Shown: piece after piece, positions 29,887-44,690 of the stretch
Layout of the letters: every line of letters begins with the position of its first letter
Numbering within the stretch: position 1 is the first letter of the stretch
Assembly: GCA_958298945.1 (NCBI GenBank)
Contig: OY282608.1
Coordinates: forward strand, 74,138,806 to 74,202,805
Direction of reading: 5' to 3'
Source of the DNA: Atherix ibis
Taxonomy: Eukaryota; Arthropoda; Insecta; Diptera; Athericidae
Length of the DNA stretch: 64,000 nt
Notes under the pieces: model-generated
Databases searched by the model: none
What the model saw: the letters and a program-made list of their open reading frames with translations, nothing else
Told to the model about the DNA's origin: nothing
Program-made: the position numbers and the translations under genes

Positions 29887-30759
29887 TTCAACAAAACAAC
29901 AAACCAACAAACAAACAAACCAACAAACCAACAAGCCAACAGACCGACAAACCAAGTAACCAACAAACCAACAAACGAACAAACCAATAAACAAACAAAC
30001 CAACAAACCAACAAACCAACAAACCAACAAACCAAGAATCCAACAAACCAACAAACCAAAAAACCAACAAACCTACAAACCAACAAACCAACAAACCAAC
30101 AAACCAACATACCAACAAACCAACAAACCAACAAACCAACAAACCAACAAACCAACAAACCAACAAACCAACAAACCAACAAACCAACAAACCAACAGAC
30201 CAACAAACCAACAAACCAACAAACCAACAAACCAAGTAACCAACAAACCAACAAACGAACAAACCAACAAACAAACAAACCAACAAACGAACAAATCAAC
30301 AAACGAACAAAACAACAAACCAACAAACCAACAAACCAACAAACGAACAAACCAATAAACCAACAAACCAACAAACGAACAAACCAACAAACCAACCAAC
30401 CAACAAACAAATAAACCAACAAACCCACAAACCAACAAACCAACAAACCAACAAACCAACAAACCAACAAACAAATAAACCAACAAACCAACAAAACAAC
30501 AAAACAACAAACAAATAAACCAATAAACCAACAAACCAACAAACCAACAAACCAACAAACCAACAAACCAACAAACGAACAAATCAACAAACCAACAAAC
30601 CAACAAACCAATAAACCAAAAAACCAACAAACCAACAAACCACCAAACCAACAAACCAACAAGGCAACAAGCTAACAAACCAACAAGCCAACAAACGAAC
30701 AAACCAACAAACCAACAAACCAACAAACAAATAAACCAACAAACAAACAAACCAACAAA

Positions 30760-31432
30760 CCAACAAACAAACAAACGAACAAATCAACAAACCAACAAAC
30801 CAACAAACCAACAAACCAACAAACCAGCAAACCAACAAACCAACAAACCAACAAACCAACAAATCAACAAACCAACAAACCAACAAACCACCAAACCAAC
30901 AAACCAAGAAACCAACAAACCAACAAACCAAGTAACGAACAAACCAACAAACCAACAAACCAACAAGCCAACAAGCCAACAAACCAACAAACCAACAAAC
31001 CAACAAACCAACAAACCAACAAACCAACAAACCAACAAACCAACAAACCAACAAACTAACAAACGAACAAACCAACATACTAACAAACGAACAAACCAAC
31101 TAACCAACAAAATAACAAACCAACAAACAAACAAACCAAGTAACCAACAATCCAACAAACTAAGAAATCAACAAACAAACAAACAGACAAACCAACAAAC
31201 CCACAAACCAACAAGCCAAGAAGCCAACAAACCAACAAGCCAACAAACGAAAAAACCAACAAACCTACAAACAAACAAACCATGTAACCAACAATCCAAC
31301 AAACCAAGAAACCAACAAACCAACAAACCAACAAACCAACAAACCAACAAACCAACAAACCAACACACCAACAAACCAACAAACCAACAAACAAACAAAC
31401 AAACAAACCAACAAACCAAAAAACCAACAAAC
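30760..31432. repeat. Transition segment between 5.24-kb and 1.33-kb HORs
   Basis: Octamer array with domain-1-like tags: accaagaagccaac near 31,214, gccaacaaacgaaaaaacc near 31,237, and accatgtaaccaacaatcc near 31,279. It resembles 19,100-19,470 at an offset of 11,968 and carries no repeat of its own that I could see. Nothing but satellite is present. Confidence 0.7.
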
Positions 31433-32768
31433 CAACAAACCAGCAAACCAACAAGACAACAAACCAAAAAACCAACAAACCAACAAACCAACCAGCCAAC
31501 AAACCAACAAGCCAACTAACGAACAAACCAACAAGCCAACAAACCAAAAAACCAACAAACCAACAAACCAACGAACCAACAAACCAACAAATCAACAAAC
31601 CAACAAACCAACAAACCAACCAACGAACAAACCAACAAACCAACAAACCAACAAACCAACAAACCAACAAACCAACAAACGAACAAATCAACAAACCTAC
31701 AAACCAACAAACCAATAAACCAAAAAACCAACAAACCAACAAACCAACAAACCAACAAACCAAAAAACCAACAAACCAACAAGGCAACAAGCTAACAAAC
31801 CAACAAGCCAACAAACGAACAAACCAACAAACCAACAAACCAACAAACGAGCAAATCAACAAACCAACAAACCAACATACCAACAAACGAACAAACCAAC
31901 AAACCAACAAACCAACAAACCAACAAACCAACAAACCAACAAACCAACAAACCAACAAACCAACAAACCAACAAACCAACAAACCATCAAACCAACAGAC
32001 CAACAAACCAACAGACCAACAAACCAACAAACCAACAAACCAACAAACCAACAAACCAACAAACCAACATACTAACAAACGAACAAACCAACAAACCAAC
32101 AAACGAACAAACCAACAAACCAACAAACCAACAAACCAACAAACCAACAAACCAACAAGCCAACAAACCAACAAACGAACAAACCAACAAACCAACAAAC
32201 CAACAAACCAACAAACCAACAAACCAACAAACCAACAAACCAACAAACCAACAAACCAACAAACCAACAAACCAACAAACCAACAAACCAACAAACAAAC
32301 AAACCAATAAACCAACAAGCCAACAGACCAACAAACCAACAAACCAACAAACCAACAAACCAAGTAACCAAGAAACCAACAAACGAACAAACCAATAAAC
32401 AAACAAACCAACAAACGAACAAATCAACAAACGAACAAAACAACAAACCAACAAGCCAACAAATGAACAAACCAACAAACCAACCAACAAACATACTAAC
32501 AAACGAACAAACCAACAAACCAACAAACGAACAAACCAACAAACCAACAAACCAACAAACCAACAAACCAACAAACCAACAAACGAACAAACCAACAAAC
32601 CAACAAACCAACAAACCAACAAACCAACAAACCAACAAACCAACAAACCAACAAACCAACAAACCAACAAACCAACAAACCAACAAGCCAACAAACCAAC
32701 AAACCAACAAACCAACAAACCAACAAACCAACAAACCAACAAACCAACAAACCAACAAACCAACAAAC
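31432..32768. repeat. 1.33-kb HOR, copy 1
   Basis: Matches 32,769-34,090 at 1,336 bp and, after one octamer change, 1,328 bp. Tags: caaaccagcaaacc (31,438 and 32,774), gccaac of the aaccagccaac variant (31,495 and 32,831), accatcaaacc (31,983 and 33,311), and aaatgaac followed by accaaccaacaaacatac (32,461 and 33,789). Confidence 0.87.
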
Positions 32769-34090
32769 CAACAAACCAGCAAACCAACAAGACAACAAAC
32801 CAAAAAACCAACAAACCAACAAACCAACCAGCCAACAAACCAACAAGCCAACTAACGAACAAACCAACAAGCCAACAAACCAAAAAACCAACAAACCAAC
32901 AAACCAACGAACCAACAAACCAACAAATCAACAAACCAACAAACCAACAAACCAACCAACGAACAAACCAACAAACCAACAAACCAACAAACCAACAAAC
33001 CAACAAACCAACAAACGAACAAATCAACAAACCAACAAACCAACAAACAAATAAACCAAAAAACCAACAAACCAACAAACCAACAAACCAACAAACCAAA
33101 AAACCAACAAACCAACAAGGCAACAAGCTAACAAACCAACAAGCCAACAAACGAACAAACCAACAAACCAACAAACCAACAAACGAGCAAATCAACAAAC
33201 CAACAAACCAACATACCAACAAACGAACAAACCAACAAACCAACAAACCAACAAACCAACAAACCAACAAACCAACAAACCAACAAACCAACAAACCAAC
33301 AAACCAACAAACCATCAAACCAACAGACCAACAAACCAACAGACCAACAAACCAACAAACCAACAAACCAACAAACCAACAAACCAACAAACCAACATAC
33401 TAACAAACGAACAAACCAACAAACCAACAAACGAACAAACCAACAAACCAACAAACCAACAAACCAACAAACCAACAAACCAACAAGCCAACAAACCAAC
33501 AAACGAACAAACCAACAAACCAACAAACCAACAAACCAACAAACCAACAAACCAACAAACCAACAAACCAACAAACCAACAAACCAACAAACCAACAAAC
33601 CAACAAACCAACAAACCAACAAACAAACAAACCAATAAACCAACAAGCCAACAGACCAACAAACCAACAAACCAACAAACCAACAAACCAAGTAACCAAG
33701 AAACCAACAAACGAACAAACCAATAAACAAACAAACCAACAAACGAACAAATCAACAAACGAACAAAACAACAAACCAACAAGCCAACAAATGAACAAAC
33801 CAACAAACCAACCAACAAACATACTAACAAACGAACAAACCAACAAACCAACAAACGAACAAACCAACAAACCAACAAACCAACAAACCAACAAACCAAC
33901 AAACGAACAAACCAACAAACCAACAAACCAACAAACCAACAAACCAACAAACCAACAAACCAACAAACCAACAAACCAACAAACCAACAAACCAACAAGC
34001 CAACAAACCAACAAACCAACAAACCAACAAACCAACAAACCAACAAACCAACAAACCAACAAACCAACAAACCAACAAACCAACAAACCA
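32769..34090. repeat. 1.33-kb HOR, copy 2
   Basis: Second copy of the unit above. It differs locally, for example caaacaaataaacc near 33,047 where copy 1 has aaaccaataaacc near 31,709. It ends in a pure octamer run at about 34,090, where accaccaaaccaaaaaacc introduces sequence like that of the 5.24-kb unit. Confidence 0.87.
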
Positions 34091-34440
34091 CCAAACCAAA
34101 AAACCAACAAACCAACAAACAAACAAACAAACAAACCAACAAACCAACAAACCAACAAACCAACAAACCAACAAACCAATAAACCAACAAACCAACAAAC
34201 CAACAGACCAACAGACCAACAAACCAACAAACCAAGTAACCAACAAACCAACAAACGAACAAACCAACCAACAAACAAACCAACAAACGAACAAACCAAC
34301 AAACGAACAAAACAAAAAACCAACAAACCAACAAACGAACAAACCAACAAACCAACAAACCAACAAGTCAACAAACGAACAAACCAACAAACCAACAAAC
34401 CAACAAACCAACAAACCAACAAACCAAGAATCCAACAAAT
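34090..34440. repeat. Segment related to the 5.24-kb HOR
   Basis: The order accaccaaaccaaaaaacc, CAAA tract, double accaacagacc, aagtaacc, accaaccaacaaac, aaaacaaaaaacc, aagtcaac is the same as at 20,490-20,780 and 25,730-26,010. This links domains 6 and 8 and suggests that the 3,122-bp unit was carved from a 5.24-kb type unit. Confidence 0.75.
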
Positions 34441-37400
34441 CAACAAACCAAAAAACCAACAAACCAACAAACCAACAAACCAACAAACCAACAAACCAAC
34501 AAACCAACAAACCAACAAACCAACAAACCAACAAACCAACAAACCAACAAACCAACAAACCAACAAACCAACAAACCAACAAACCAACAAACCAACAAAC
34601 CAACAAACCAACAAAACAACAAACCAACAAACCAACAAACCAAGTAACCAACAAACCAAGTAACCAACAAACCAACAAACGAACAAACCAACAAACAAAC
34701 AAACCAACAAATCGAACAAACCAACAAACGAACAAAACAATAAACCAACAAACCAACAAACGAACAAACGAACAAACCAACAAACCAACAAACCAACATA
34801 CTAACAAACGAACAAACCAACAAACCAACAAATCAACAAACCAACAAACCAACAAACCAACAAACCAACAAACCAACAAACCAACAAACCCACAAACCAA
34901 CAAACCAACAAACCAACAAACCAACAAACAAACAAACCAACAAACCAACAAGCCAACAAGCCAACAAACCAACAAGCCAACAAACGAACAAACCAACAAA
35001 CAAACAAACCAACATACTAACAAACGAACAAACCAACAAACAAACAAACCAACATACTAACAAACGAACAAACCAACAAACCAACAAACCAACAAACCAA
35101 GTAACCAACAAACCAAGTAACCAACAAACCAACAAACGAACAAAACAATAAACCAACAAACCAACAAACGAACAAACGAACAAACGAACAAACCAACAAA
35201 CCAACAAACCAACATACTAACAAACGAACAAACCAACAAACCAACAAATCAACAAACCAACAAACCAACAAACCAACAAACCAACAAACCAACAAACCAA
35301 CAAACCCACAAACCAACAAACCAACAAACCAACAAACCAACAAACAAACAAACCAACAAACCAACAAGCCAACAAGCCAACAAACCAACAAGCCAACAAA
35401 CGAACAAACCAACAAACCAACAAACCAACATACTAACAAACGAACAAACCAACAAACCAACAAACGAACAAACCAACAAACCAACAAACCAACAAACCAA
35501 CAAACCAACAAACCAACAAGCCAACAAACCAACAAACGAACAAACCAACAAACCAACAAACCAACAAACCAACAAACCAACAAACCAACAAACCAACAAA
35601 CCAACAAACCAACAAACCAACAAACCAACAAACCAACAAACAAACAAACCAATAAACCGACAAGCCAACAGACCAACAAACCAACAAACCAACAAACCAA
35701 CAAACCAAGTAACCAAGAAACCAACAAACGAACAAACCAATAAACAAACAAACCAACAAACGAACAAATCAACAAACGAACAAAACAACAAACCAACAAG
35801 CCAACAAATGAACAAACCAACAAACCAACAAACAAACGTACTAACAAACGAACAAACCAACAAACCAACAAACGAACAAACCAACAAACCAACAAACCAA
35901 CAAACCAACAAACCAACAAACGAACAAACGAACAAACCAACAAACCAACAAACCAACAAACCAACAAACCAACAAACCAACAAACCAACAAACCAACAAA
36001 CCAACAAACCAACAAACCAACAAGCCAACAAACCAACAAACCAACAAACCAACAAACCAACAAACCAACAAACCAACAAACCAACAAACCAACAAACCAA
36101 CAAACCAACAAACCACCAAACCAAAAAACCAACAAACCAACAAACAAACAAACAAACAAACCAACAAACCAACAAACCAACAAACCAACAAACCAACAAA
36201 CCAACAAACCAACAAACCAACAGACCAACAGACCAACAGACCAACAAACCAACAAACCAAGTAACCAACAAACCAACAAACGAACAAACCAACCAACAAA
36301 CAAACCAACAAACGAACAAACCAACAAACAAACAAAACAAAAAATCAACAAACCAACAAACGAACAAACCAACAAACCAACAAACCAACAAGTCAACAAA
36401 CGAACAAACCAACAAACCAACAAACCAACAAACCAACAAACCAACAAACCAAGAATCCAACAAACCAACAAACCAAAAAACCAACAAACCAACAAACCAA
36501 CAAACCAACGAACCAACAAACCAACAAACCAACAAACCAACAAACCAACAAACCAACAAACCAACAAACCAACAAACCAACAAACCAACAAACCAACAAA
36601 CCAAGTAACCAACAAACCAAGTAACCAACAAACCAACAAACGAACAAACCAACAAACAAACAAACCAACAAATCGAACAAACCAACAAACGAACAAAACA
36701 ATAAACCAACAAACCAACAAACGAACAAACGAACAAACCAACAAACCAACAAACCAACATACTAACAAACGAACAAACCAACAAACCAACAAATCAACAA
36801 ACCAACAAACCAACAAACCAACAAACCAACAAACCAACAAACCAACAAACCCACAAACCAACAAACCAACAAACCAACAAACCAACAAACAAACAAACCA
36901 ACAAACCAACAAGCCAACAAGCCAACAAACCAACAAGCCAACAAACGAACAAACCAACAAACAAACAAACCAACAAACAAACAAACCAACATACCAACAA
37001 ACGAACAAACCAACAAACGAAAAAACCAACAAACCAACAAACCAACAAACCAACAAGCCAACAAACCAACAAACCAACAAACCAACAAACCAACAAACCA
37101 ACAAACCAACAAACCAACAAGCCAACAAACCAACAAACCAACAAACCAACAAACCAACAAACCAACAAACCAACAAACCAACAAACCAACAAACCAACAA
37201 ACCAACAAACCAACAAACCAACAAACCAACAAACCAACAAACCAACAAACCAACAAACCAACAAACCAACAAACCAACAAGCCAACAAACCAACAAACCA
37301 ACAAACCAACAAACCAAAAAACCAACAAACCAACAAACCAACAAACCAACAAACCAACAAACCAACAAACCAACAAACCAACAAACCAACAAACCAACAA

Positions 37401-37561
37401 ACCAACAAACCAACAAACCAACAAACCAACAAACCAACAAACCAACAAACCAATAAACCAACAAACCAACAAACCAACAAGCCAACAAACCAACAAGCCA
37501 ACAAACCAACAAACCAACAAACCAACAAACCAACAAACCAACAAACCAACAAACCAACAAA
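34440..37561. repeat. 3,122-bp HOR, copy 1
   Basis: Every variant I compared recurs at exactly +3,122: aaatcgaac (34,709 and 37,831; 36,670 and 39,792), aaacgtactaac (35,835 and 38,957), accaataaaccgac (35,649 and 38,771) and acgaaaaaacc (37,018 and 40,140). I found no difference over about 3 kb. The period leaves remainder 2 modulo 8, explained by the two aaatcgaac (+1) variants in each unit. The exact edge is hidden in pure octamer runs. Confidence 0.9.
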
Positions 37562-37735
37562 CCAACAAACCAACAAACCAACAAACCAACAAACCAACAA
37601 ACCAACAAACCAACAAACCAACAAACCAACAAACCAACAAACCAACAAACCAACAAACCAACAAACCAACAAACCAACAAACCAACAAACCAACAAACCA
37701 ACAAACCAACAAACCAACAAACCAACAAACCAACA
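37498..37735. repeat. Uninterrupted perfect octamer run at the 3,122-bp junction
   Basis: About 235 bp of ACCAACAA without a variant, from gccaac near 37,497 to aaaacaac at 37,736. It lies at or beside the junction of the two 3,122-bp copies. The corresponding run before copy 1 is about 34,454-34,613, somewhat shorter. Confidence 0.88.
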
Positions 37736-40690
37736 AAACAACAAACCAACAAACCAACAAACCAAGTAACCAACAAACCAAGTAACCAACAAACCAACAA
37801 ACGAACAAACCAACAAACAAACAAACCAACAAATCGAACAAACCAACAAACGAACAAAACAATAAACCAACAAACCAACAAACGAACAAACGAACAAACC
37901 AACAAACCAACAAACCAACATACTAACAAACGAACAAACCAACAAACCAACAAATCAACAAACCAACAAACCAACAAACCAACAAACCAACAAACCAACA
38001 AACCAACAAACCCACAAACCAACAAACCAACAAACCAACAAACCAACAAACAAACAAACCAACAAACCAACAAGCCAACAAGCCAACAAACCAACAAGCC
38101 AACAAACGAACAAACCAACAAACAAACAAACCAACATACTAACAAACGAACAAACCAACAAACAAACAAACCAACATACTAACAAACGAACAAACCAACA
38201 AACCAACAAACCAACAAACCAAGTAACCAACAAACCAAGTAACCAACAAACCAACAAACGAACAAAACAATAAACCAACAAACCAACAAACGAACAAACG
38301 AACAAACGAACAAACCAACAAACCAACAAACCAACATACTAACAAACGAACAAACCAACAAACCAACAAATCAACAAACCAACAAACCAACAAACCAACA
38401 AACCAACAAACCAACAAACCAACAAACCCACAAACCAACAAACCAACAAACCAACAAACCAACAAACAAACAAACCAACAAACCAACAAGCCAACAAGCC
38501 AACAAACCAACAAGCCAACAAACGAACAAACCAACAAACCAACAAACCAACATACTAACAAACGAACAAACCAACAAACCAACAAACGAACAAACCAACA
38601 AACCAACAAACCAACAAACCAACAAACCAACAAACCAACAAGCCAACAAACCAACAAACGAACAAACCAACAAACCAACAAACCAACAAACCAACAAACC
38701 AACAAACCAACAAACCAACAAACCAACAAACCAACAAACCAACAAACCAACAAACCAACAAACAAACAAACCAATAAACCGACAAGCCAACAGACCAACA
38801 AACCAACAAACCAACAAACCAACAAACCAAGTAACCAAGAAACCAACAAACGAACAAACCAATAAACAAACAAACCAACAAACGAACAAATCAACAAACG
38901 AACAAAACAACAAACCAACAAGCCAACAAATGAACAAACCAACAAACCAACAAACAAACGTACTAACAAACGAACAAACCAACAAACCAACAAACGAACA
39001 AACCAACAAACCAACAAACCAACAAACCAACAAACCAACAAACGAACAAACGAACAAACCAACAAACCAACAAACCAACAAACCAACAAACCAACAAACC
39101 AACAAACCAACAAACCAACAAACCAACAAACCAACAAACCAACAAGCCAACAAACCAACAAACCAACAAACCAACAAACCAACAAACCAACAAACCAACA
39201 AACCAACAAACCAACAAACCAACAAACCAACAAACCACCAAACCAAAAAACCAACAAACCAACAAACAAACAAACAAACAAACCAACAAACCAACAAACC
39301 AACAAACCAACAAACCAACAAACCAACAAACCAACAAACCAACAGACCAACAGACCAACAGACCAACAAACCAACAAACCAAGTAACCAACAAACCAACA
39401 AACGAACAAACCAACCAACAAACAAACCAACAAACGAACAAACCAACAAACAAACAAAACAAAAAATCAACAAACCAACAAACGAACAAACCAACAAACC
39501 AACAAACCAACAAGTCAACAAACGAACAAACCAACAAACCAACAAACCAACAAACCAACAAACCAACAAACCAAGAATCCAACAAACCAACAAACCAAAA
39601 AACCAACAAACCAACAAACCAACAAACCAACGAACCAACAAACCAACAAACCAACAAACCAACAAACCAACAAACCAACAAACCAACAAACCAACAAACC
39701 AACAAACCAACAAACCAACAAACCAAGTAACCAACAAACCAAGTAACCAACAAACCAACAAACGAACAAACCAACAAACAAACAAACCAACAAATCGAAC
39801 AAACCAACAAACGAACAAAACAATAAACCAACAAACCAACAAACGAACAAACGAACAAACCAACAAACCAACAAACCAACATACTAACAAACGAACAAAC
39901 CAACAAACCAACAAATCAACAAACCAACAAACCAACAAACCAACAAACCAACAAACCAACAAACCAACAAACCCACAAACCAACAAACCAACAAACCAAC
40001 AAACCAACAAACAAACAAACCAACAAACCAACAAGCCAACAAGCCAACAAACCAACAAGCCAACAAACGAACAAACCAACAAACAAACAAACCAACAAAC
40101 AAACAAACCAACATACCAACAAACGAACAAACCAACAAACGAAAAAACCAACAAACCAACAAACCAACAAACCAACAAGCCAACAAACCAACAAACCAAC
40201 AAACCAACAAACCAACAAACCAACAAACCAACAAACCAACAAGCCAACAAACCAACAAACCAACAAACCAACAAACCAACAAACCAACAAACCAACAAAC
40301 CAACAAACCAACAAACCAACAAACCAACAAACCAACAAACCAACAAACCAACAAACCAACAAACCAACAAACCAACAAACCAACAAACCAACAAACCAAC
40401 AAGCCAACAAACCAACAAACCAACAAACCAACAAACCAAAAAACCAACAAACCAACAAACCAACAAACCAACAAACCAACAAACCAACAAACCAACAAAC
40501 CAACAAACCAACAAACCAACAAACCAACAAACCAACAAACCAACAAACCAACAAACCAACAAACCAACAAACCAATAAACCAACAAACCAACAAACCAAC
40601 AAGCCAACAAACCAACAAGCCAACAAACCAACAAACCAACAAACCAACAAACCAACAAACCAACAAACCAACAAACCAACAAACCAACAA
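37562..40690. repeat. 3,122-bp HOR, copy 2
   Basis: Apparently identical to copy 1 up to about 40,620. It is followed by a pure run and then by accaataaaccaacaagcc (about 40,692), where relation to the 3,984-bp HOR begins. Identity this high among neighbours that differ every few octamers means either a very recent duplication or duplicated sequence in the assembly. Confidence 0.9.
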
Positions 40691-43600
40691 ACCAATAAAC
40701 CAACAAGCCAACAAACCAACAAGCCAACAAACGAACAAACCAACAAACCAACAAACCAACAACCAAACAAACCAAGTAACCAACAATCCAACAAACCAAC
40801 AAACCAACAAACTAACAAACCAACAAATCCACAAACGAACAAACCAACAAACACACAAACCAACAAACCAACAAACCAACAAACCAACAGACCAACAAAC
40901 AAACAAACCAACAAGCCAACAAGCCAACAAGCCAACAAACCAACAAGTCAACAAACGAACAAACCAACAAACCAACAAACCAACAAACCAAAAAACAACA
41001 AACAAACAAACCAACAAATCAACAAACCAACAAACCAACAAACCGACAGGCCAACAAACCAACAAACCAACAAACCAACAAACCAACAAACCAACAAACC
41101 AACAAACCAACAAACCAACAAACGAACAAACCAATAAACCAACAAACCAACAAACCAACAAACCAACAAACCAACAAACCAACAAACGAACAAATAAACA
41201 AACCAACAAACCAACAATTCAACAAAACAACAAACCAACAAACAAACAAACCAACAAACCAACAAGCCAACAGACCGACAAACCAACAAACCAACAAACC
41301 AACAAACCAAGTAACCAACAAACCAACAAACGAACAAACCAATAAACAAAGAAACCAACAAACGAACAAACCAACAAATGAACAAAACAACAAACCAACA
41401 AGTCAACAAACGAATAAACCAACAAACCAACAAACCAACATACTAACAAACGAACAAACCAACAAACCAACAAACGAACAAACCAACAAACCAACAAACC
41501 ATCAAACCAACAAACCAAGTAACCAACAAACCAACAAACGAACAAACCAACAAACGAACAAACCAACAGACCAACAAACCAACAAACCAACAAACGAACA
41601 AACCAAGTAACCAACAAACCAACAAACGAACAAAACAACAAACAAATACACCAACAAACGAACAAACCAAGAAACGAACAAAACAACAAACCAACAAACC
41701 AACAAACCCACAAACCAACAAAACAACAAACCAACAAACAAACAAACCAACAAACCAACAAGCCAACAGACCGACAAGTCAACAAACGAACAAACCAACA
41801 AACCAACATACTAACAAACGATTAAACCAACAAACCAACAAACGAACAAACCAACAAACCAACAAACCAACAAACCAACAAACCAACAAACCAACAAACC
41901 AACAAACCAACAAACCAACAAACCAACAAACCCACAAACCAACAAACCAACAAACCAACAAACCAACAAACCAACAAACCAACAAACCAACAAACCAACA
42001 AACCACCAAACCAAAATACCAGCAAACCAACAAACCAACAAACAAACAAACCAACAAACCAACAAACCAAAAAACCAACAAACCAACAAACAAACAAACC
42101 AACAGACCAACAGACCAACAAACCAACAAACCAAGTAACCAACAAACCAACAAACGAACAAACCCACCAACAAACAAACCAGCAAACGAGCAAACCAACA
42201 AACGAACAAAACAACAAACCAACAAACCAACAAACCAACAAACCAACAAACCAACAAACCAACAAACCCACAAACCAACAAAACAACAAACCAACAAACA
42301 AACAAACCAACAAACCAACAAGCCAACAGACCGACAAGTCAACAAACGAACAAACCAACAAACCAACATACTAACAAACGATTAAACCAACAAACCAACA
42401 AACGAACAAACCAACAAACCAACAAACCAACAAACCAACAAACCAACAAACCAACAAACCAACAAACCAACAAACCAACAAACCAACAAACCCACAAACC
42501 AACAAACCAACAAACCAACAAACCAACAAACCAACAAACCAACAAACCAACAAACCACCAAACCAAAAAACCAGCAAACCAACAAACCAACAAACAAACA
42601 AACCAACAAACCAACAAACCAACAAACCAAAAAACCAACAAACCAACAAACAAACAAACCAACAGACCAACAGACCAACAAACCAACAAACCAAGTAACC
42701 AACAAACCAACAAACGAACAAACCCACCAACAAACAAACCAACAAACGAGCAAACCAACAAACGAACAAAACAACAAACCAACAAACCAACAAACCAACA
42801 AACCAACAAACCAACAAACCAACAAACCCACAAACCAACAAACCAACAAACCAACAAACCAACAAACCAACAAACCAACAAATCACCAAACCAAAAAACC
42901 AGCAAACCAACAAACCAACAAACAAACAAACCAACAAACCAACAAACCAACAAACCAACAAACCAACAAACCAACAAACCAACAAACAAACAAACCAACA
43001 GAACAACAGACCAACAAACCAACAAACCAAGTAACCAACAAAACAACAAACGAACAAACCAACCAACAAACAAACCAACAAACGAGCAAACCAACAAACG
43101 AACAAAACAACAAACCAACAAACCAACAAACGAACAAACCAACAAACCAACAAACCAACAAGTCAACAAACGAACAAACCAACAAACCAACAAACCAACA
43201 AACCAACAAACCAACAAACAAAGAATCCAACAAACCAACAAACCAAAAAACCAACAAACCAACAAACGAACAAACCAACAAACCAACAAACCAACATACC
43301 AACAAACCAACAAACCAAGAAACCAACAAACCAACAAACCAACAAACCAACAAACCAACAAACCAACGAACCAATAGACCAACAAACCAACAAACCAACA
43401 AACCAAGTAACCAACAAACCAACAAACGAACAAACCAACAAACAAACAAACTAACAAACGAACAAACCAACAAACGAACAAAACAACAAACCAACAAACC
43501 AACAAACCAACAAACGAACAAACCAACAAACCAACAAACCAACATACTAACAAAAGAACAAACCAACAAACCAACAAACCAACAAACCAACAAACCAACA

Positions 43601-44690
43601 CACCAACAAACCAACAAACCAACAAACCAACAAACGAACAAACCAACAAACCAACAAACCCACAAACCAACAAACCAACAAACCAACAAACCAACAAACA
43701 AACAAACCAACAAACCAACAAGCCAACAAACCACCAAGCCAACAAACGAAAAAACCAACAAACAAACAAACCAACAAACAAACAAACCAACATACCAACA
43801 AACGAATAAACCAACAAACCAACAAACGAACAAACCAACAAACCAACAAACCAACAAACCAACAAACCAACAAGCCAACAAACCAACAAACCAACAAACA
43901 AATAAGCCAACAAACCAACAAACCAACAAACCAACAAACCAACAAACCAACAAACCAACAAACCAACAAACCAACAAACCAACAAACCAACAAACCAACA
44001 AACCAACAAACCAAAAAACGAACAAACCAACAAACCAACAAATCAAGAAACCAACAAACCAACAAACCAACAAACAAACAAACCAACAAACCAATAAACC
44101 AACAAACCAACAAACCAACAAACCAACAAACCAACAAACCAACAAGCCAACAAACCAACAAACCAACAAACCAACAAACCAACAAACCAACAAACCAACA
44201 AGCCAACAAACCAACAAGCCAACAAACCAACAAGCCAACAAACGTACAAACCAACAAACCAACAAACCAACAAACAAGCAAACCAAGTAACCAATAATCC
44301 AACAAACCAACAAACTAACAAACCAACAAACCAACAAACCAACAAACCAACAAACCAACAAACCAACACACCAACAAACCAACAAACGAACAAACCAACA
44401 AACCAACAAACCAACAAACCAACAAACCAACAAACCAACAAACCAACAAACCAACAAACCAACAAGCCAACTAACCAACAAACCAACAAACCAACAAACC
44501 AAAAAACCTACAAACCAACAAACCAACAAACCAACAAACCAACAAACCAACAAACCAACAAACCAACAAACCAACAAACCAACAAACTAACAAACCAACA
44601 AACCAACAAACCAACAAACCAACAAACCAACAAACCAACAAACCAACAAACCAACAAGCCAACAAACCAACAAACCAACAAACCAACAAA
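40690..44690. repeat. 3,984-bp HOR, copy 1
   Basis: Matches 44,690-48,290 at 3,983 bp before and 3,984 bp after a private 1-bp deletion near 40,996 (accaaaaaacaacaaac). Tags: aaccaaacaaacc (40,761 and 44,744), aattcaac (41,217 and 45,201), acgattaaacc (41,819 and 45,803) and accaataatcc (about 44,290 and 48,260). Later parts run at 3,960-3,970 bp because of 8-bp-multiple indels. The aattcaac tag also links this unit to the 5.24-kb HOR. Confidence 0.88.
41821..42940. repeat. 560-bp inner tandem repeat in 3,984-bp copy 1
   Basis: attaaacc (from acgattaaacc) lies at 41,821 and 42,381, 560 bp apart. Between and after them the order acgaac, aaacccacaaacc, accaccaaaccaaa, CAAA unit, double accaacagacc, aagtaacc, aaacccaccaac, aaaacaac repeats. 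In copy 2 the same tag spacing is 544 bp (45,805 and 46,349), two octamers shorter. Confidence 0.83.

Larger units (their letters stand above)
25526..30760. repeat. 5.24-kb HOR, copy 2
   Basis: Second copy of the unit above. A private 1-bp deletion near 27,138 (caatccaaaaacc instead of caatccaacaaacc) changes the offset from 5,237 to 5,236. Homology persists through aaggcaacaagctaac (25,425 and 30,661) and is lost near 30,760, where aacaaacaaacgaac replaces the copy-1 sequence. Confidence 0.88.

Noticed and set aside
35808..36608. Plus-strand ORFs of T-N-K-P-T-N-Q-Q repeats (also 25,555-26,223, 33,791-34,663 and 38,930-39,730)
   Set aside because: Same artefact on the plus strand; the starting ATG comes from the variant atgaac. 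The identical pair at 35,808 and 38,930 reflects the 3,122-bp DNA duplication, not protein conservation.
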